Part shown: in pieces, positions 57,942-64,000 of the stretch
Layout: every line of letters starts with the position of its first letter
How positions within the stretch are numbered: the first letter of the stretch is position 1
Assembly (NCBI GenBank): GCA_944474755.1
Contig: OX104114.1
Location: forward strand, 30,528,962 to 30,592,961
Source: Limnoperna fortunei
Lineage: Eukaryota; Mollusca; Bivalvia; Mytilida; Modiolidae
Direction of reading: 5' to 3'
Length of the DNA stretch: 64,000 nt
Notes under the pieces: generated by a model
Databases searched by the model: none
What the model saw: only the letters and a program-made list of their open reading frames with translations
Told to the model about the DNA's origin: nothing
Translations under genes and position numbers: made by a program

Positions 57942-60900
57942 TAGTCTCGATCACCCAGACGCATATATAATAGCGTCTGGGATCACCTTGTTGTAATTTC
58001 GCTACCAATAGGTGGAGACAAAACAATGATTCTATTTTTAGGGCCCTATTTTTTAACCAGGAAAACCTTGCATACTTATAATATGACGTCACATTCAGAT
58101 TCACTCTTGATTGTGCACAACATTAACAATAATATTTGTTTAATTAATTGATAAAGTTATATTTTATAAAAATATTCAAATGTAAACTTTGGCACAATTT
58201 TGTATACACTTCTTGATATGAACGGAAGTAATTTTTTAGATAATAAACATACCCAACTATATCGGTCATAATTAGGTTAGATAACTCTGTTTACACTCGA
58301 TAACTGGTTCCCAAATTTACCTTTGACTGGTTCCAGATAATTACAGGGAGATATCAAAATAGTAGAGGGCGACACTGACATTTCTATTTCCTAGTATGTA
58401 AAAACATTTTAATTAACAACTTTATGGCTTTTCTTTCGTTTTGTGAGCATGTAGTAATGATCACAATTATTGTAAATGCAAACAAAAATGTTGATTGCAA
58501 GGATGTCCCTGTCAAAACAATTTCAAAGTAAAGTAGAAATTTGGCATTTCAAAATTATTTCTGTAAGAGAAAGGTTGTGAATAATTTTAAGAAAATAATT
58601 GTTTTATCAAGAAAGAATAATTAAGATAACCTACTTAGAAGAGAAGAAATTCATTTGTAATTTAATTTTTGTTGTTTTTTAATTTTGAGTTTGATTCTTT
58701 CTATATTATTTCTATTATTATGTAAATAATATTCATATTTATTTTCATATCTTTATTTGTTATTTCTAACTTGCACATAGAGTGCAATTGATCTGATCAA
58801 ATGGCATATGTGGACAAAGTACATATACTTCATATAACTATTACTTATACATTGAATTTCGTCAATATTATCTCAGGAACCTATAAATCAACGGGACTGG
58901 AATCTAACGATATCGTATACTTTTCCTCGTCGCGCCAATACTTAATTTGCGAACAAGTGTCGACACGGATATGACCGTATTTACGGCTTTTGTACGATAC
59001 AATCTGTTCGAGACTCAAGTAAGTTACATTTATATATCAATAAATTGATGCATTTAATAACAAAAATTAAACACACGCATAAAAAAAAAACAAAGAAAAA
59101 CAAAACAAAACAAAAGCAGAAAGAAAAAAAACATAAAGAACAAACAAACAAAAAACAAAAACAAAAGTTTTGACTAATTCTAAAATTCGATTTGTTGTAC
59201 TAGTCCTAGTGAATTAAAATCAAAGCCGCCTTGTATGATTTTATTTGATGTTTATGGTTTCACCAATTAGACAAATTATATGATGACACAGGTATTAACT
59301 ACCTAGGGTGTACCCTCAGACAACTTTTGACACCGTTGTTTATTGAACCATTTGTTCACCACACCTGTGATTACATAACAAATGCAACAGGTGTACGCCA
59401 AATTAAAAGAGAATGGGTTGTAAAAAATACTTATTCCAATTCTGAAATTTTTTATCATTTGCATTTAAAAGGAGTTTCTTGTAAAATAGAAGCTGAAAAT
59501 AGTTACAGGATGGAGATGTTCTCGTGGAAAAAAGTGTTCGAAAAAAGGTAAAAAAAGTATGCTTATTAATAGTGTTATCAATTATGACCTATTTCTGTGC
59601 ATTCTTAAAACATCATTCTTTCAGAATGTGAAAGAAAAAGGAATACTGCTTTCATAATACAGAAGTATATTGGTTGTATTCAAGGGGACCGTTTAAAAAT
59701 CTGCGTCGACTTTCCAAAAACCTGCAAATATTTCATGCTACCTAATCCAAAAATATACGGGGAATCACGACAAAAAAACTATATGCTGCAACGCGACACA
59801 AAAAACCTAATTGGTTGGTTTATACCTTTTAAATGGGTATTATTGCATTATGATAATATATGGTCATAAAATATAAAGTTCGCCAAAATGACATACCAAA
59901 ATGGCGACCCGTAAAAGTGGCTCACGATTTTCGCTGATTTGAACATTTTTTAATTGATAAAACATGCTCATGGTAATACAATTAGGTAAATAAGACACAC
60001 AAAATTATAAAAAATTACAACATATTTACTGTCACAGAAAATTGGCAACAAATTTAACTAAAATGTTGGTATCGTATTACATTCGTCTATGTCACTTCTG
60101 CGTTCTCGCTTAATCTCGTTCCGGTCTCGTCGCGACAAAGAAATCGTACTTCCTTAGCTGAAGACTTAGCGAGTGACCAATCCCGTTAGTTATACTAGTC
60201 CCAGATTATCTCAAATCAGAGTTGAAAAAATAATAGTGAAATGATTAATTTACACGATACACATACATGTATCTATGCACAATATGATGTCTACTTTAGA
60301 TTAAAAAATGTATTGTCTCAGTTTCTGATTCATCTTGTTTCCTTCAGATGAATGGTACTGCAATTACCTTTATTACCCTTGTACTGGCCTCAAAGGTATC
60401 CTCTACCTGTACACACCTGGCTTTCGTACACCTGCTGATACAGGATGTTATTTGTATTGTATATTATACACAAAATAACAAAAGAAACATTATTATGACA
60501 AATCACTAGTTTTATGATGCAAAAGTATTATATAACAAAACCCGTATATTTATATATTTTGAATTTTACCGCCAAAACCACATCCGGTATCGCCATTTTT
60601 CTCGAAGTAATGTATAACTGCAAAAAATTGGTCATTTTTTAATAAATTTGGAAGTGACTTCCCGAATTCAATATCTCATTTGGTTGATAAAATCTTAAAG
60701 TTCCATATTTCAACATAATCAGATGGGCAGCACATTTTTATGTAAGCAAAAAATTATCATGTTTTTCTTGAACAAAGTGGGGTAGGTTGCATAAATTTTG
60801 ACATTTTTCAACAGTATCCATATACAATTTTTCGGTAAAAATATCATTTTTTCAAATCAAATTGGAAGGGGTGTGCTCAATTCAATATCTATTTAAAATG

Positions 60901-61201
60901 GACTCAAAATATTGGTAATTGATCATACTTTTACGAGATAGCAGCACATTTTTTTGTTTTCGATTAACTTTAATACAAATTGCAGAAATATATGACACGC
61001 CCGTGCATTTCTATATAAATCGACATCGCCATATTACGATCATAGCACAGGTGACCAAAGTCACGTGATGACCGATATAGTTGGACATGAATATCATCCA
61101 ATCAAAAATTACGCCCAGTTTTGGGCGTAATGGTAACGAGTTCAATATAGAAATGAATCCAGACGCACAAATGTAATTAAGCGTCTGGATGATCGAGACT
61201 A
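57942..61201 (+). mobile_element. 3.26-kb TIR element with 9-bp target duplication
   Basis: The ends TAGTCTCGATC...GATCGAGACTA are exact 11-bp inverted repeats; inverted similarity continues to about 20 bp. It is flanked by the perfect 9-bp duplication TCAACACTG inside a SINE, so boundaries are exact. Just inside each end is a hairpin: CCAGACGC...GCGTCTGG at 57955-57980 and again at 61159-61188. The interior has an A-rich tract (59079-59166), a loose internal repeat at 60640-60920, and one exon-like frame (59327-59551) ending at a GTAAAA donor-like site, but no recognisable transposase. A 9-bp duplication fits Mutator-like elements best, Merlin less well; this is inference. Confidence 0.9.
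59079..59166. repeat. A-rich simple sequence (CAAAA-type)
   Basis: About 88 bp composed almost only of A with scattered C and G (AAAACAAAACAAAAGCAGAA-like). Confidence 0.85.
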
Positions 61202-61420
61202 TCAACACTGAGGTTGTGGGTTCGAATTTCATTACGGTTATGGTGTGCTCGACTCTAATTTGAATCGAAAAACGATTGAAGTTTTTTTTCTACCGTAGGT
61301 CTGGGATTTTCTTCGATTTCTCTGGCTTCCTCTCTCAATATAAACTAAACGCCATGATAAAGCTGAAAAAGGGCTACAAACGGCGATAAACATCGTTCAA
61401 AGAAACACACAAAACCTTGT
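61202..61420 (+). mobile_element. tRNA-derived SINE, 3' part (split)
   Basis: Starts with the second copy of TCAACACTG, then B-box GTGGGTTCGAATTTC, body ATGGTGTGCTCGACTCTAAT, a TCTGGGATTTTCTTCG block, end CTCTCAATATAAACTAAACG and GATAAAGCTGAA, and tail AAACACACAAAAC. With 57869-57941 it makes one ordinary SINE. Confidence 0.85.
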
Positions 61421-61604
61421 TAATTAATTCTCACTGTACGCCAAAAAATATTTAATCACTTAAAAAAAAGCACTTCTCGTTTTAAGCATAGTAACTTCTA
61501 ATCTACCAAAGGTTTAACCGATTGCTAAAAAGTAATATGAATGTAGGCGCAGCCTAAATGCGAGCACCGCCCATTGTTTATGTCGTTACTTCAGAGCCCC
61601 CCTT

Positions 61605-61790
61605 ACAGTGCCTCTACATTCCATTGATGACGTGACGTCGTTTCTAATGTGTTGGTGACATCACAAAACTCAATTTCAAATACAGCGTTTCAGATTGAAA
61701 AAAATTTGTCTGGCATTTTTGTAGTAATTTAAAAAATAAACACTTTAATTTTATCGATGTCAAAATTATTTGTGTCTACTTTTATATTAT
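61605..61790 (+). repeat. Diverged relative of the CRE/E-box palindrome segment
   Basis: Shares with 44250-44410 the order GCCTCTA.ATTCCA, a GACGTGACGTC core, a second GTGACATCAC/GTGACGTCAC core about 30 bp on, and then an AT-rich run with a GATGTCAA word. The second palindrome arm is broken here. Confidence 0.5.
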
Positions 61791-62319
61791 TTATTTTTTC
61801 GTTCGTCTACAATATTTTCTTCGGATAGCTCAGCTACCATCTGAAATGGATTTGTTCATATGGATCACGTGACTTTTTTTACACACATGTATGTAACCGT
61901 ATAGCTCGCATCTGCGATGCTCGCTATAAATGTGCAGCTTCATTAATCCACGACATGTAAAATAAACGGAAAACGTATTGGTCAATTAAACAATCCACCT
62001 AAATCGTACTTTAAAGTGCTTTTCGATTTCGAATTGCGCTTTTATATAGTTATCATACAATTTGTTCACACCTCAAGAATAAATAAACATTCAAGTCATT
62101 TATTGCTGTTCTAAGTTTGAGTTTGAAATATGATATCTGTATTTCATTAACCTGTTAAAAAATAAGAAATATATTTTATAAATATACGAATCAGTTCTAC
62201 TCATATTTGCAAATGAAACTTAGTGTAATGTTAAAACCTAACAATAATATTTCAGGTAATGCACAATATATATCAGAAAAAGACTGCCATATAAGGTTAT
62301 ACCATTTAATGCAATATGC
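61791..62319. other. No gene recognised
   Basis: AT-rich. Contains ATCACGTGAC (about 61863). It may include the 3' UTR of lectin gene 2, which reads leftwards. Confidence 0.4.
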
Positions 62320-64000
62320 TTATGTTACATTAATTTTAAAGATTAAATGTGTGCTACAAATCCTATTATGTACACGTCGAGTGAAATTTACAAACATATT
62401 ACCGTGATACAGAAGTGTTCCATTTTTCTGACATATATAATAAAATGCCTTAGTGCACACTTCATCGAACCATCCTTCAGAGGAAGCACCAACACAGTCT
62501 TCTGCGTTCCCGTGGTTGTCCGGCTGTCCATACCTCCAATCTGTGTATTTAAATGATTTACCGCTTGACCATTCCCACTTCCCTTCCACCTGGTCATCCC
62601 TTCCACCAAGCCAGTAATCTGTATAAAAGATTTCAGAACTGCTTCTCAATGTACATCGATACATATCGACGATCCAAAGGTTGTTCATATCTTTTTTACA
62701 TTGATTTATTGATTGATAGTACTTGCTGCCAAGTATTCATCAGAAAGATAATATAAAACATTTTAGTTTGCACTAAGTTAAATCTTGGACAATTAGTCGT
62801 CATGTGCTACAACTGGAAAGAGAAGTGCTTTAAACAAGAACTAAAGCAGTGAAGCGTCTTACAGACTAAAACACGTCATGTCATAGTTCTTAAATGTTCT
62901 TTTGCGTTCAAAACATTCACTCATAGGCTCTTTCTAATTCAAACCATGAAATATTTAAAAAAAAAACTATATGTTATGTTTGTTTTTTACATTTTGAAAT
63001 TAGTGTAGTCAATATATACATGTATCTTGTGAAAATTTTGTTTAGTATTTGGACAAGAATCCACATTTATAAAAAAAAAAATGCAGAAACCATTTATAAT
63101 AATTATACTTGATGTTTTCTAACATACGTTTCGTTGTGTCTATTGCTTCTCTTCGTATAAAGTTTCCATCGTTACTTGAATCAATTTCTGCTAGCCATGC
63201 ACAATGTTCCCTGCATGAAATCTACAACACAAAGATGTTCTGCAATATTTATATGTTACTGAAATTTATCTTATGTTACTGTGTTATTCAAAACCTAGCA
63301 TAATTTTTTTTACTTTGCTTTCTACAAAGGTAAAACCGATTGTGTGTTTTTTACTGAATAGTGCTTCAGGCATCATTTAAGATTTTCCGCATCTACATGT
63401 AGTTTGTATTGGGGAAGGAGCCGCTGGTGAGGATATCAGACGTTAAACTGGAAAACTGTCAATATTGTCCAATAAGTTGGATTAAAGTACACCATGCTAA
63501 AATTCGGGTTTGTATTTACAGCCTCAGTGTTAAACCCCTCACTAATCAATAGTAGACGACCGGGGCTAACTTCTTTGGCCACTAAGCTACCTAAGTCTTT
63601 TAAAAATATGTACCCTTCCAAACATCAATATTCCTCAAAATTTACAGCCAAATGAAAACAACACATTAAGGTTTTTCATGTTGAAATCTATCCTTTCTTA
63701 TGCTTTATCTATAAAGATTATATTCTACTGGAAGGTGTTAAAAGTATTATACTTGGACGGCGCGCGAGAAACATGTAAACTTACACTAACTTTTATAGGG
63801 GTTTCAGACCAGTGACTGAATTAACGATATGTAATAAAGACAATTATTTACAAAGTTAAATTAATAACCGAAATGAAAATAGAGCTACTTCAACAACAAA
63901 TTGCTTAAAAACCATTCTAAATAATAACATTTTGCATTAGTTATAAAACAAATGTAAAAATGATCAGGTCTTACGGCTGCATTAAACCAGCTGAGAGCAT
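62320..64000 (-). CDS. C-type lectin, lectin gene 2 (partial, runs off the window)
   Basis: Minus-strand lectin-domain gene with three visible exons. Exon a, 63975 to beyond 64000, ends ALSWFNAA before GTAAGA. Exon b, 63128-63221, encodes ISCREHCAWLAEIDSSNDGN and FIRREAIDTTK between TTGTAG and GTATGT. Exon c starts at 62618 after TTTTATACAG with HYWLGGRDDQVEGKWEWSSG, then FKYTDWRYGQPDNHGNAEDC, EGWFDEVC and YYICQK. Phases 0 and 1 match lectin gene 1. The four core cysteines are present (ISC, EDC, EVC, YIC). The sugar-site motif is QPD, which in this family usually means galactose-type binding; the WND position is WFD. The frame stays open to TAA at 62320-62322, but a donor-like CACG/GTAATA at about 62402 could end exon c earlier. 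The N-terminus and signal peptide lie outside the window. Confidence 0.88.
63430..63615 (-). mobile_element. Decayed tRNA-derived SINE
   Basis: Minus strand, in the intron between exons a and b of lectin gene 2. Recognisable by TTAGGTAGCTTAGTGGCCAA (head), CTACTATTGATTAGTGAGGG then TTTAACACTGAGGCTG where intact SINEs have CTATTGATCACGTGGTC and ATCAACACTGAGGTTG. The B-box and tail are worn. The 61-codon minus frame here is a by-product. Confidence 0.5.

Noticed and set aside
62388..62609. Overlapping frames on both strands at the lectin gene 2 exon c
   Set aside because: Shadows of the real lectin frame, which carries QPDN, EDC and YICQK.

Overview
This is animal nuclear DNA, AT-rich and intron-bearing. 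It has no prokaryotic signals such as operons or Shine-Dalgarno sites. The repeat content (tRNA-headed SINEs with the bivalve-type tail, Penelope-like elements with a hammerhead ribozyme, several LINE lineages, many short inverted-repeat elements) and the C-type lectin genes point to a bivalve mollusc, most likely a mussel (Mytilidae). The species cannot be proved from this window alone.

Only two host genes can be supported, both single-domain C-type lectins. Gene 1 is on the + strand (exons 32937-32997, 33943-34028, 34990-35071, 36975-37188, probable last exon 37874-37985). It has a signal peptide and a complete lectin fold. Gene 2 is on the - strand at the right edge (exons at 63975->64000, 63128-63221 and 62618 down to about 62320) and runs off the window. 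Both genes cut the lectin domain at the same two places, in the same phases (0, then 1), so they are related. They are about 25 kb apart and converge.

The rest is mobile DNA in various states of decay. 1-9 kb: three copies of one TIR element (ends TGACAACGGC/GCCGTTGTCA), a broken tyrosine-recombinase gene of DIRS/Crypton type, and two clusters of one degenerate satellite-like repeat in opposite orientations. 9-21 kb: a 1-kb repeat present twice, one copy carrying a 739-bp insertion with TA duplications while the other preserves the empty site; a 1.8-kb TIR element with nested repeats; a tRNA-like SINE. 21-32 kb: a Penelope RT fragment, two LINE 3' fragments, and a Penelope element with repeated pLTR-like segments, a well-formed type I hammerhead ribozyme and a GIY-YIG endonuclease frame broken by two stops. 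32-38 kb: lectin gene 1 with SINEs and other repeats in and around its introns. 38-49 kb: a TAA-flanked TIR element full of CGCGTTATTACGC-type palindromes, a LINE fragment, a cluster of CRE/E-box palindromes, and a recent 177-bp tandem duplication. 49-52 kb: a LINE RT gene interrupted by a TTAA-flanked 617-bp element. 51.9-57.2 kb: a 5.3-kb element with about 1-kb terminal inverted repeats. 57-61.4 kb: three SINEs in a row, the third split by a 3.26-kb TIR element with a perfect 9-bp target duplication.

The most interesting signals are the hammerhead/Penelope unit, the long-arm inverted-repeat element whose two arms each carry a similar ATG-initiated exon-like frame, and the 3.26-kb element with hairpins just inside both ends. 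All calls come from reading the sequence; no database search was possible.
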